Shown piece after piece: positions 24,101-36,800 of a stretch of DNA of 64,000 nt (its first letter is position 1; each line of letters starts with the position of its first letter). The notes beneath the pieces are model-generated. The model was not told where the DNA came from, searched no databases, and saw only the letters and a program-made list of their open reading frames with translations. This DNA is from Hippophae tibetana (lineage: Eukaryota; Streptophyta; Magnoliopsida; Rosales; Elaeagnaceae): assembly GCA_037013495.1 (NCBI GenBank), contig CM072803.1, forward strand, positions 55,627,627 to 55,691,626, given 5' to 3'. Both the position numbers and the translations under genes were made by a program.

Positions 24101-24995
24101 TTATAAGTTATTGTGGCTTTTTTGGATGGCATCGTAATGAATTTGCCTTTGGTTTTCCCTTTCTCCCTACAAATCTTGGTTTCAAACCCATTCTAAGAGT
24201 AAGAGTTAGTAAAATATGATGCTACATATTACGCTCATCCACAATAGCAATTTTTCTAGCTCGGTAACAAAAAGTTTACAAATGATGTCTGAAATAACCT
24301 CTATCCATCAACATTTTTCATTTGGAAGGGAGGTAATATAATTTGCATGAATTTGCCTGGGCGGGGAATTAGGACTTACAAAGGAAAGAAAATAATCATA
24401 GATCATCGAGAAAAAGCAAAAAGGGGAAAATAAAACATAACCATTTTCTCATGTCTATATTATAAAAGAAAGTTGGCGAAATAAATACTACGCGTTTTAT
24501 TTCCTAATAATTATGATATATTTAAATGAAATTATTCGTCTTATGATGCAAAACTATTTAAATTTGAAATTTTGTTCATTATTCTAAATAAGAGATCAAT
24601 AATTCTCATTTTCGAGTAATTTTTGACATCAATATTCTTAACTTATTTATAAGTTCTTTTCGTTTTTTTGGATGGCATCGTAATGAATTTGCCTTTGGTT
24701 GTCCCCTTCTCCCTAGAAATCTAGGTCTTCAACCGATTCTAAGAGTAAGAATTAGTGAAATATGATGCTACATATTACGCTCATCCACAATAGCAATTTT
24801 TCTAGCTAGGTAACAAAAAGTTTACAAATGATGTCTGAAACAACCTCTATCCATTAACATTTTTCATTTGGAAGGGAGGTAATATAATTTGCATGAATTT
24901 GCCTATGAGGGGAATTAGGACTTACAAAGGAAAAATAATAATCATAGATTATGGGGAAAAATCAATAAGGGGATAATAATACATAATCATTTTCT
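21171..24995. repeat. Seven-monomer tandem duplication, copy 2 (3,825 bp)
   Basis: This is the second copy of the preceding block, one base shorter because copy 44 has CAACCTATCTAAG (23,638) where copy 37 has AAACCTATTCTAAG (19,816). Copy 44 also has GGTCTTCAACC where copy 37 has GGTTTCAAACC. Several linked differences in a short interval point to a conversion patch rather than separate point mutations. The same patch occurs in copies 62, 74, 76, 78, 80 and 95. Other differences are single bases, such as ATGAGGCTAC near 20,391 in copy 1 only and CGAGTAATTT near 24,613 in copy 2 only. Confidence 0.85.
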
Positions 24996-27900
24996 CATAT
25001 CTATATTATAAAAGAAAGTTGGCAAAATAAATACTACGCGTTTTATTTCCTAATAATTATGATATATTTAAGTGAAATTATTACGTCTTATGATGCCAAA
25101 CAATTTAAATTTGAAATTTTGTTCATTATTCTAAATAAGAGATCAATAATTCTCATTTTCGACTCATTTTTGACATCAATATTATTAACTTATTTACAAG
25201 TTATTGTGGTTTTTTTGGATGGCATCGTAATGAATTTGCCTTTGGTTTTCCCTTTCTCCCTACAAATCTAGGTTTCAAACCCATTCTAAGAGTAAGAGTT
25301 AGTAAAATATGATGCTACATATTACGCTCATCCACAATAGCAATTTTTCTAGCTCGGTAACATAAAGTTTACAAATGATGTCTGAAATAACCTCTATCCA
25401 TCAACATTTTTCATTTGGAAGGGGGGTAATATAATTTGCATGAATTTGCCTATGCTGGGAATTAGGACTTACAAAGGAAAAATAATAATCATAGATCATG
25501 GGGAAAAATCAATAAGGGGATAATAATACATAATCATTTTCTCATATCTATATTATAAAAGAAAGTTGGCAAAATAAATACTACGCGTTTTATTTCCTAA
25601 TAATTATGATATATTTAAGTGAAATTAATACGTCTTATGATGCCAAACTATTTAAATTTGAAATTCTGTTCATTATTCTAAATAAGAGATCAATAATTCT
25701 CATTTTCGACTCATTTTTGACATCAATATTATTAACTTATTTACAAGTTATTGTGGTTTTTTTGGATGGCATCGTAATGAATTTGCCTTTGGTTTTCCCT
25801 TTCTCCCTACAAATCTAGGTTTCAAACCCATTCTAAGAGTAAGAGTTAGTAAAATATGATGCTACATATTACGCTCATCCACAATAGCAATTTTTCTAGC
25901 TCGGTAACATAAAGTTTACAAATGATGTCTGAAATAACCTCTATCCATCAACATTTTTCATTTGGAAGGGAGGTAATATAATTTGCATTAATTTGCCTGT
26001 GCGGGGAATTAGGATTTACAAAGGAAAGAAAATAATCATAGATCATGAGGAAAAATCAATAAGGGGATAATAATACATAATCATTTTCTGATATCTATAT
26101 TATAAAAGAAAGTTGTCGAAATAAATACTACGCGTTTTATTTCCTAATAATTATGATATATTTAAATGAAATTATTCGTCTTATGATGCAAAACTATTTA
26201 AATTTGAAATTTTGTTCATTATTCTAAATAAGAGATCAATAATTCTCATTTTCGACTCATTTTTTACATCAATATTCTTAACTTATTTATAAGTTATTTT
26301 TGTTTTTTTGGATGGCATCGTAATGAATTTGCCTTTGGTTGTCCCCTTCTCCCTAGAAATCTAGGTTTCAAACCTATTCTAAGAGTAAGAGTTAGTGAAA
26401 TATGATGCTACATATTACGCTCATCCACAATAGCAATTTTTCTAGCTAGGTAACAAAAAGTTTACAAATTATGTCTGAAACAACCTCTATCCATCAACAT
26501 TTTTCATTTGGAAGGGAGGTAATATAATTTGAATGAATTTGCCTATGCGGGGAATTAGGACTTACAAAGGAAAAATAATAATCATAGATCATGGGGAAAA
26601 ATCAATAAGGGGATAAAAATACATAATCATTTTCTCATATCTATATTATAAAAGAAAGTTGGCAAAATAAATACTACGCGTTTTATTTCCTAATAATTAT
26701 GATATATTTAAGTGAAATTATTACGTCTTATGATGCAAAACTATTTAAATTTGAAATTTTGTTCATTATTCTAAATAAGAGATCAATAATTCTCATTTTC
26801 GACTCATTTTTGACATCAATATTCTTAACTTATTTATAAGTTACTGGGGTTTTTTTGGATGGCATTGTAATGAATTTGCCTTTGGTTTTCCCTTTCTCCC
26901 TAGAAATCTAGGTTTCAAACCCATTCTAAGAGTAAGAGTTAGTGAAATATGATGCTACGTATTACGCTCATCCACAATAACAATTTTTCTAGCTAGGTAA
27001 CAAAAAGTTTACAAATGATGTCTGAAACAACCTCTATCCATCAACATTTTTCATTTGGAAGGGAGGTAATATAATTTGCATGAATTTGCCTGTGCCGGGA
27101 ATTATGACTTACAAAGGAAAAAAAATAATCATAGATCATGAGGACAAATCAATAAGGGGATAATAATACATAATCATTTTCTCATATCTATATTATAAAA
27201 GAAAGTTGGCAAAATAAATACTACGCGTTTTATTTCCTAATAATTATGATATATTTAAGTGAAATTATTACGTCTTATGATGCCAAACTATTTAAATTTG
27301 AAATTTTGTTCATTATTCTAAATAAGAGATCAATAATTCTCATTTTCGACTCATTTTTGACATCAATATTATTAACTTATTTATAAGTTATTGTGGTTTT
27401 TTTGGATGGCATCGTAATGAATTTGCCTTTGGTTTTCCCTTTCTCCCTACAAATCTAGGTTTCAAACCCATTCTAAGAGTAAGAGTTAGTAAAATATGAT
27501 GCTACATATTACGCTCATCCACAATAGCAATTTTTCTAGCTCGGTAACAAAAAGTTTACAAATGATGTCTGAAATAACCTCTATCCATCAACATTTTTCA
27601 TTTGGAAGGGAGGTAATATAATTTGCATGAATTTGCCTGTGCGGGGAATTAGGACTTACAAAGGAAAGAAAATAATCATAGATCATCGAGAAAAATCAAT
27701 AAGGGGAAAATAAAACATAACCATTTTCTCATGTCTATATTATAAAAGAAAGTTGGCAAAATAAATACTACGCGTTTTATTTCCTAATAATTATGATATA
27801 TTTAAATGAAATTATTCGTCTAATGATGCAAAACTATTTAAATTTGAAATTTTGTTCATTATTCTAAATAAGAGATCAATAATTCTCATTTTCGACTCAT

Positions 27901-28275
27901 TTTTTACATCAATATTCTTAACTTATTTATAAGTTATTTTTGTTTTTTTGGATGGCATCGTAATGAATTTGCCTTTGGTTGTCCCCTTCTCCCTAGAAAT
28001 CTAGGTTTCAAACCTATTCTAAGAGTAAGAGTTAGTGAAATATGATGCTACATATTACGCTCATCCACAATAGCAATTTTTCTAGCTAGGTAACAAAAAG
28101 TTTACAAATTATGTCTGAAACAACCTCTATCAATCAACATTTTTCATTTGGAAGGGTGGTAATATAATTTGAATGAATTTGCCTATGCGGGGAATTAGGA
28201 CTTACAAAGGAAAAATAATAATCATAGATCATGGGGAAAAATCAATAAGGGGATAAAAATACATAATCATTTTCT
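24996..28275. repeat. Copies 47-52: A, A, B, C2, A, B
   Basis: Copies 47 and 48 are adjacent A monomers with the TTTACAAG change, each preserving a 70-codon open frame (25,059-25,271 and 25,606-25,818). The same A-A pair, preceded by a B with ATGAGGGG, occurs at copies 30-32 and 55-57. Copies 48-51 recur at 68-71, offset 10,926-10,927, with the shared rare marks AAATTCTGTTC (about 25,661/36,588), GTTGTCGAAAT (26,113/37,039) and GGCATTGTAATG (26,861/37,787). Copy 51 has a D tail where its partner copy 71 has GGTAAAAAAAG and an A tail, which limits the duplication to about 27,530. Copy 52 is a TTGAATG-type B. Confidence 0.75.
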
Positions 28276-28699
28276 GATATCTATATTATAAAAGAAAGTT
28301 GGCAAAATAAATACTACGCGTTTTATTTCCTAATAATTATGATATATTTAAATGAAATTATTCGCCTTATGATGCAAAACTATTTAAATTTGAAAATTTG
28401 TTCATTATTCTAAATAAGAGATCAATAATTCTCATTTTCGACTCATTTTTGACATCAATATTCTTAACTTATTTATAAGTTATTTTCGTTTTTTTGGATG
28501 GCATCGTAATGAATTTGCCTTTGGTTTTCCCCTTCTCCCTAGAAATCTAGGTTTCAAACCTATTCTAAGAGTAAGAGGTAGTGAAATATGATGCTACATA
28601 TTACGCTCATCCACAATAGCAATTTTTCTAGCTAGGTAACAAAAAGTTTACAAATGATGTCTGAAACAACCTCTATCCATCAACATTTTTCATTTGGAA

Positions 28700-31600
28700 G
28701 GGAGGTAATATAATTTGCATGAATTTGCCTGTGCCGGGAATTATGACTTACAAAGGAAAAAAAATAATCATAGATCATGAGGACAAATCAATAAGGGGAT
28801 AATAATACATAATCATTTTCTCATATCTATATTATAAAAGAAAGTTGGCAAAATAAATACTACGCGTTTTATTTCCTAATAATTATGATATATTTAAGTG
28901 AAATTATTACGTCTTATGATGCCAAACTATTTAAATTTCAAATTTTGTTCATTATTCTAAATAAGAGATCAATAATTCTCATTTTCGACTCATTTTTGAC
29001 ATCAATATTATTAACTTATTTATAAGTTATTGTGGTTTTTTTGGATGGCATCGTAATGAATTTGCCTTTGGTTTTCCCTTTCTCCCTACAAATCTAGGTT
29101 TCAAACCCATTCTAAGAGTAAGAGTTAGTAAAATATGATGCTACATATTACGCTATCCACAATAGCAATTTTTCTAGCTCGGTAAAAAAAGTTTACAAAT
29201 GATGTCTGAAACAACCTCTATCCATCAACATTTTTCATTTGGAAGGGAGGTAATATAATTTGCATTAATTTGCCTGTGCGGGGAATTAGGATTTACAAAG
29301 GAAAGAAAATAATCATAGATCATGAGGAAAAATCAATAAGGGGATAATAATACATAATCATTTTCTGATATCTATATTATAAAAGAAAGTTGGCAAAATA
29401 AATACTACGCGTTTTATTTCCTAATAATTATGATATATTTAAGTGAAATTATTCGTCTTATGATGGAAAACTATTTAAATTTGAAATTTTGTTCATTATT
29501 CTAAATAAGAGATCAATAATTCTCATTTTCGACTCATTTTTGACATCAATATTCTTAACTTATTTATAAGTTATTTTCGTATTTTTGGATGGCATCGTAA
29601 TGAATTTGCCTTTATTGTCCCCTTCTCCCTAGAAATCTAGGTCTTCAACCTATTCTAAGAGTAAGAATTAGTGAAATATGATGCTACATATTACGCTCAT
29701 CCACAATAGCAATTTTTCTAGCTAGGTAACAAAAAGTTTACAAATGATGTCTGAAACAACCTCTATCCATTAACATTTTTCATTTCGAAGGGAGGTAATA
29801 TAATTTGCATGAATTTGCCTATGAGGGGAATTAGGACTTACAAAGGAAAAATAATAATCATAGATTATGGGGAAAAATCAATAAGGGGATAATAATACAT
29901 AATCATTTTCTCATATCTATATTATAAAAGAAAGTTGGCAAAATAAATACTACGCGTTTTATTTCCTAATAATTATGATATATTTAAGTGAAATTATTAC
30001 GTCTTATGATGCCAAACTATTTAAATTTGAAATTTTGTTCATTATTCTAAATAAGAGATCAATAATTCTCATTTTCGACTCATTTTTGACATCAATATTA
30101 TTAACTTATTTACAAGTTATTGTGGTTTTTTTGGATGGCATCGTAATGAATTTGCCTTTGGTTTTCCCTTTCTCCCTACAAATCTAGGTTTCAAACCCAT
30201 TCTAAGAGTAAGAGTTAGTAAAATATGATGCTACATATTACGCTCATCCACAATAGCAATTTTTCTAGCTCGGTAACATAAAGTTTACAAATGATGTCTG
30301 AAATAACCTCTATCCATCAACATTTTTCATTTGGAAGGGAGGTAATATAATTTGCATGAATTTGCCTATGCTGGGAATTAGGACTTACAAAGGAAAAATA
30401 ATAATCATAGATCATGGGGAAAAATCAATAAGGGGATAATAATACATAATCATTTTCTCATATCTATATTATAAAAGAAAGTTGGCAAAATAAATACTAC
30501 GCGTTTTATTTCCTAATAATTATGATATATTTAAGTGAAATTATTACGTCTTATGATGCCAAACTATTTAAATTTGAAATTTTGTTCATTATTCTAAATA
30601 AGAGATCAATAATTCTCATTTTCGACTCATTTTTGACATCAATATTATTAACTTATTTACAAGTTATTGTGGTTTTTTTGGATGGCATCGTAATGAATTT
30701 GCCTTTGGTTTTCCCTTTCTCCCTACAAATCTAGGTTTCAAACCCATTCAAAGAGTAAGAGTTAGTAAAATATGATGCTACATATTACGCTCATCCACAA
30801 TAGCAATTTTTCTAGCTCGGTAACATAAAGTTTACAAATGATGTCTGAAATAACCTCTATCCATCAACATTTTTCATTTGGAAGGGAGGTAATATAATTT
30901 GCATTAATTTGCCTGTGCGGGGAATTAGGATTTACAAAGGAAAGAAAATAATCATAGATCATGAGGAAAAATCAATAAGGGGATAATAATACATAATCAT
31001 TTTCTGATATCTATATTATAAAAGAAAGTTGGCAAAATAAATACTACGCGTTTTATTTCCTAATAATTATGATATATTTAAATGAAATTATTCGTCTTAT
31101 GATGCAAAACTATTTAAATTTGAAATTTTGTTCATTATTCTAAATAAGAGATCAATAATTCTCATTTTCGACTCATTTTTTACATCAATATTCTTAACTT
31201 ATTTATAAGTTATTTTTGTTTTTTTGGATGGCATCGTAATGAATTTGCCTTTGGTTGTCCCCTTCTCCCTAGAAATCTAGGTTTCAAACCTATTCTAAGA
31301 GTAAGAGTTAGTGAAATATGATGCTACATATTACGCTCATCCACAATAGCAATTTTTCTAGCTAGGTAACAAAAAGTTTACAAATTATGTCTGAAACAAC
31401 CTCTATCCATCAACATTTTTCATTTGGAAAGGAGGTAATATAATTTGAATGAATTTGCCTATGCGGGGAATTAGGACTTACAAAGGAAAAATAATAATCA
31501 TAGATCATGGGCAAAAATCAATAAGGGGATAAAAATACATAATCATTTTCTCATATCTATATTATAAAAGAAAGTTGGCAAAATAAATACTACGCGTTTT

Positions 31601-33890
31601 ATTTCCTAATAATTATGATATATTTAAGTGAAATTATTACGTCTTATGATGCCAAACTATTTAAATTTGAAATTTTGTTCATTATTCTAAATAAGAGATC
31701 AATAATTCTCATTTTCGACTCATTTTTGACATCAATATTATTAACTTATTTATAAGTTATTGTGGTTTTTTTGGATGGCATCGTAATGAATTTGCCTTTG
31801 GTTTTCCCTTTCTCCCTACAAATCTAGGTTTCAAACCCATTCTAAGAGTAAGAGTTAGTAAAATATGATGCTACATATTACGCTCATCCACAATAGCAAT
31901 TTTTCTAGCTCGGTAAAAAAAGTTTACAAATGATGTCTGAAACACCCTCTATCCATCAACATTTTTCATTTGGAAGGGAGGTAATATAATTTGCATTAAT
32001 TTGCCTGTGCGGGGAATTAGGATTTACAAAGGAAAGAAAATAATCATAGATCATGAGGAAAAATCAATAAGGGGATAATAATACATAATCATTTTCTGAT
32101 ATCTATATTATAAAAGAAAGTTGGCAAAATAAATACTACGCGTTTTATTTCCTAATAATTATGATATATTTAAGTGAAATTATTCGTCTTATGATGCAAA
32201 ACTATTTAAATTTGAAATTTTGTTCATTATTCTAAATAAGAGATCAATAATTCTCATTTTCGACTCATTTTTTACATCAATATTCTTAACTTATTTATAA
32301 GTTATTTTCGTTTTTTTGGATGGCATCGTAATGAATTTGCCTTTGGTTGTCCCCTTCTCCCTAGAAATCTAGGTCTTCAACCTATTCTAAGAGTAAGAAT
32401 TAGTGAAATATGATGCTACATATTACGCTCATCCACAATAGCAATTTTTCTAGCTAGGTAACAAAAAGTTTACAAATGATGTCTGAAACAACCTCTATCC
32501 ATTAACATTTTTCATTTGGAAGGGAGGTAATATAATTTGCATGAATTTGCCTATGAGGGGAATTAGGACTTACAAAGGAAAAATAATAATCATAGATTAT
32601 GGGGAAAAATCAATAAGGGGATAATAATACATAATCATTTTCTCATATCTATATTATAAAAGAAAGTTGGCAAAATAAATACTACGCGTTTTATTTCTTA
32701 ATAATTATGATATATTTAAGTGAAATTATTACATCTTATGATGCAAAACTATTTAAATTTGAAATTTTTATTCATTATTCTAAATAAGAGATCAATAATT
32801 CTCATTTTCGACTCATTTTTGAAATCAATATTCTTAACTTATTTATAAGTTACTGGGGTTTTTTTGGATGGCATCGTAATGAATTTGCCTATGCTTTTCC
32901 CTTTCTTCCTAGAAATCTAGGTTTCAAACCCATTCTAAGAGTAAGAGTTAGTGAAATATGATGCTACATATTACGCTCATCCACAATAGCAATTTTTCTA
33001 GCTCGGTAACAAAAAGTTTACAAATGATGTCTGAAACAACCTCTATCCATCAACATTTTTCATTTGGAAGGGAGGTAATATAATTTGCATTAATTTGCCT
33101 GTGCGGGGAATTAGGATTTACAAAGGAAAGAAAATAATCATAGATCATGAGGAAAAATCAATAAGGGGATAATAATACATAATCATTTTCTGATATCTAT
33201 ATTATAAAAGAAAGTTGGCAAAATAAATACTACGCGTTTTATTTCCTAATAATTATGATATATTTAAGTGAAATTATTCGTCTTATGATGCAAAACTATT
33301 TAAATTTGAAATTTTGTTCATTATTCTAAATAAGAGATCAATAATTCTCATTTTCGACTCATTTTTGACATCAATATTCTTAACTTATTTATAAGTTATT
33401 TTCGTTTTTTTGGATGGCATCGTAATGAATTTGCCTTTGGTTGTCCCCTTCTCCCTAGAAATCTAGGTCTTCAACCTATCTAAGAGTAAGAATTAGTGAA
33501 ATATGATGCTACATATTACGCTCATCCACAATAGCAATTTTTCTAGCTAGGTAACAAAAAGTTTACAAATGATGTCTGAAACAACCTCTATCCATCAACA
33601 TTTTTCATTTGGAAGGGAGGTAATATAATTTGCATGAATTTGCCTATGCGGGGAATTAGGACTTACAAAGCAAAAATAATAATCATAGATCATGGGGAAA
33701 AATCAATAAGGGGATAATAATACATAATCATTTTCTCATATCTATATTATAAAAGAAAGTTGGCAAAATAAATACTACGCGTTTTATTTCCTAATAATTA
33801 TGATATATTTAAGTGAAATTATTACATCTTATGATGCAAAACTATTTAAATTTGAAATTTTTATTCATTATTCTAAATAAGAGATCAATA
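28700..33890. repeat. Segmental duplication, copy 2 (partner 15,040-20,230)
   Basis: This is the downstream member of the 13,661-bp-offset pair. Copy 53, just before it (28,276-28,821), begins with ATTATTCGCC, GAAAATTTG, GTTTTCCCC and GAGGTAGTG. It joins these to the GTGCCGGGAATTATG tail of C2, so the left junction lies inside that monomer. Part of this segment (31,006 onward) equally matches 21,171 onward at offset 9,835, as expected if the 7-monomer duplication lies inside the same family tree. Copy 54 lacks one base in the CGCTCATCC site (CGCTATCC near 29,152). Copies 56 and 57 carry 70-codon open frames (29,975-30,187 and 30,522-30,734). Confidence 0.8.
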
Positions 33891-36800
33891 ATTCTCATTT
33901 TCGACTCATGTTTGACATCAATATTCTTAACTTATTTATAAGTTACTGGGGTTTTTTTGGATGGCATCGTAATGAATTTGCCTATGCTTTTCCCTTTCTC
34001 CCTAGAAATCTAGGTTTCAAACCCATTCTACGAGTAAGAGTTAGTGAAATATGATGCTACGTATTACGCTCATCCACAATAACAATTTTTCTAGCTACGT
34101 TACAAAAAGTTTACAAATGATGTCTGAAACAACCTCTATCCATCAACATTTTTCATTTGGAAGGGAGGTAATATAATTTGCATGAATTTGCCTGTGCGGG
34201 GAATTAGGACTTACAAAGGAAAAAAATAATCATAGATCATGAGGACAAATCAATAAGGGGATAATAATACATAATCATTTTCTCATATCTATATTATAAA
34301 AGAAAGTTGGCAAAATAAATACTACGCGTTTTATTTCCTAATAATTATGATATATTTAAGTGAAATTATTACGTCTTATGATGCAAAACTATTTAAATTT
34401 GAAATTTTGTTTATTATTCTAAATAAGAGATTAATAATTCTCATTTTCGACTCATTTTTGACATCAATATTATTAACTTATTTATAAGTTATTGTGGCTT
34501 TTTTGGATGGCATCGTAATGAATTTGCCTTTGGTTTTCCCTTTCTCCCTACAAATCTTGGTTTCAAACCCATTCTAAGAGTAAGAGTTAGTAAAATATGA
34601 TGCTACATATTACGCTCATCCACAATAGCAATTTTTCTAGCTTGGTAACAAAAAGTTTACAAATGATGTCTGAAATAACCTCTATCCATCAACATTTTTC
34701 ATTTGGAAGGGAGGTAATATAATTTGCATGAATTTGCCTGTGCGGGGAATTAGGACTTACAAAGGAAAGAAAATAATCATAGATCATCGAGAAAAAGCAA
34801 AAAGGGGAAAATAAAACATAACCATTTTCTCATGTCTATATTATAAAAGAAAGTTGGCGAAATAAATACTACGCGTTTTATTTCCTAATAATTATGATAT
34901 ATTTAAATGAAATTATTCGTCTTATGATGCAAAACTATTTAAATTTGAAATTTTGTTCATTATTCTAAATAAGAGATCAATAATTCTCATTTTCGAGTCA
35001 TTTTTGACATCAATATTCTTAACTTATTTATAAGTTCTTTTCGTTTTTTTGGATGGCATCGTAATGAATTTGCCTTTGGTTGTCCCCTTCTCCCTAGAAA
35101 TCTAGGTCTTCAACCGATTCTAAGAGTAAGAATTAGTGAAATATGATGCTACATATTACGCTCATCCACAATAGCAATTTTTCTAGCTAGGTAACAAAAA
35201 GTTTACAAATGATGTCTGAAACAACCTCTATCCATTAACATTTTTCATTTGGAAGGGAGGTAATATAATTTGCATGAATTTGCCTATGAGGGGAATTAGG
35301 ACTTACAAAGGAAAAATAATAATCATAGATTATGGGGAAAAATCAATAAGGGGATAATAATACATAATCATTTTCTCATATCTATATTATAAAAGAAAGT
35401 TGGCAAAATAAATACTACGCGTTTTATTTCCTAATAATTATGATATATTTAAGTGAAATTATTACGTCTTATGATGCCAAACTATTTAAATTTGAAATTT
35501 TGTTCATTATTCTAAATAAGAGATCAATAATTCTCATTTTCGACTCATTTTTGACATCAATATTATTAACTTATTTACAAGTTATTGTGGTTTTTTTGGA
35601 TGGCATCGTAATGAATTTGCCTTTGGTTTTCCCTTTCTCCCTACAAATCTAGGTTTCAAACCCATTCTAAGAGTAAGAGTTAGTAAAATATGATGCTACA
35701 TATTACGCTCATCCACAATAGCAATTTTTCTAGCTCGGTAACAAAAAGTTTACAAATGATGTCTGAAACAACCTCTATCCATCAACATTTTTCATTTGGA
35801 AGGGAGGTAATATAATTTGCATGAATTTCCCTGTGCGGGGAATTAGGATTTACAAAGGAAAGAAAATAATCATAGATCATGAGGAAAAATCAATAAGGGG
35901 ATAATAATACATAATCATTTTCTGATATCTATATTATAAAAGAAAGTTGGCAAAATAAATACTACGCGTTTTATTTCCTAATAATTATGATATATTTAAA
36001 TGAAATTATTCGTCTTATGATGCAAGACTATTTAAATTTGAAATTTTGTTCATTATTCTAAATAAGAGATCAATAATTCTCATTTTCGACTCATTTTTGA
36101 CATCAATATTATTAACTTATTTACAAGTTATTGTGGTTTTTTTGGATGGCATCGTAATGAATTTGCCTTTGGTTTTCCCTTTCTCCCTACAAATCTAGGT
36201 TTCAAACCCATTCTAAGAGTAAGAGTTAGTAAAATATGATGCTACATATTACGCTCATCCACAATAGCAATTTTTCTAGCTCGGTAACAAAAAGTTTACA
36301 AATGATGTCTGAAATAACCTCTATCCATCAACATTTTTCATTTGGAAGGGAGGTAATATAATTTGCATGAATTTCCCTGTGCGGGGAATTAGGATTTACA
36401 AAGGAAAGAAAATAATCATAGATCATGAGGAAAAATCAATAAGGGGATAATAATACATAATCATTTTCTGATATCTATATTATAAAAGAAAGTTGTCGAA
36501 ATAAATACTACGCGTTTTATTTCCTAATAATTATGATATATTTAAATGAAATTATTCGTCTTATGATGCCAAACTATTTAAATTTGAAATTCTGTTCATT
36601 ATTCTAAATAAGAGATCAATAATTCTCATTTTCGACTCATTTTTGACATCAATATTATTAACTTATTTACAAGTTATTGTGGTTTTTTTGGATGGCATCG
36701 TAATGAATTTGCCTTTGGTTTTCCCTTTCTCCCTACAAATCTAGGTTTCAAACCCATTCTAAGAGTAAGAGTTAGTAAAATATGATGCTACATATTACGC

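Larger units (their letters stand above)
1..31551. repeat. Monomer register, copies 1-58
   Basis: Anchor positions (first T of TGGAAGG) for copies 1-58: 271, 820, 1366, 1913, 2459, 3007, 3553, 4101, 4648, 5194, 5741, 6288, 6834, 7382, 7928, 8474, 9021, 9568, 10114, 10661, 11207, 11754, 12300, 12847, 13393, 13940, 14486, 15033, 15579, 16124, 16671, 17218, 17764, 18310, 18856, 19404, 19950, 20498, 21044, 21590, 22136, 22682, 23230, 23775, 24323, 24869, 25416, 25963, 26509, 27056, 27603, 28149, 28695, 29240, 29785, 30332, 30879, 31425. In this annotation copy n runs from anchor(n-1)+127 to anchor(n)+126. That boundary is arbitrary but coincides with an observed duplication junction. Spacing differences come mostly from ATTATTACG/ATTATTCG, TTTTTATTC/TTTTGTTC, GGTAACAAAAAG/GGTAAAAAAAG and CTATTCTAAG/CTATCTAAG. 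Confidence 0.96.
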
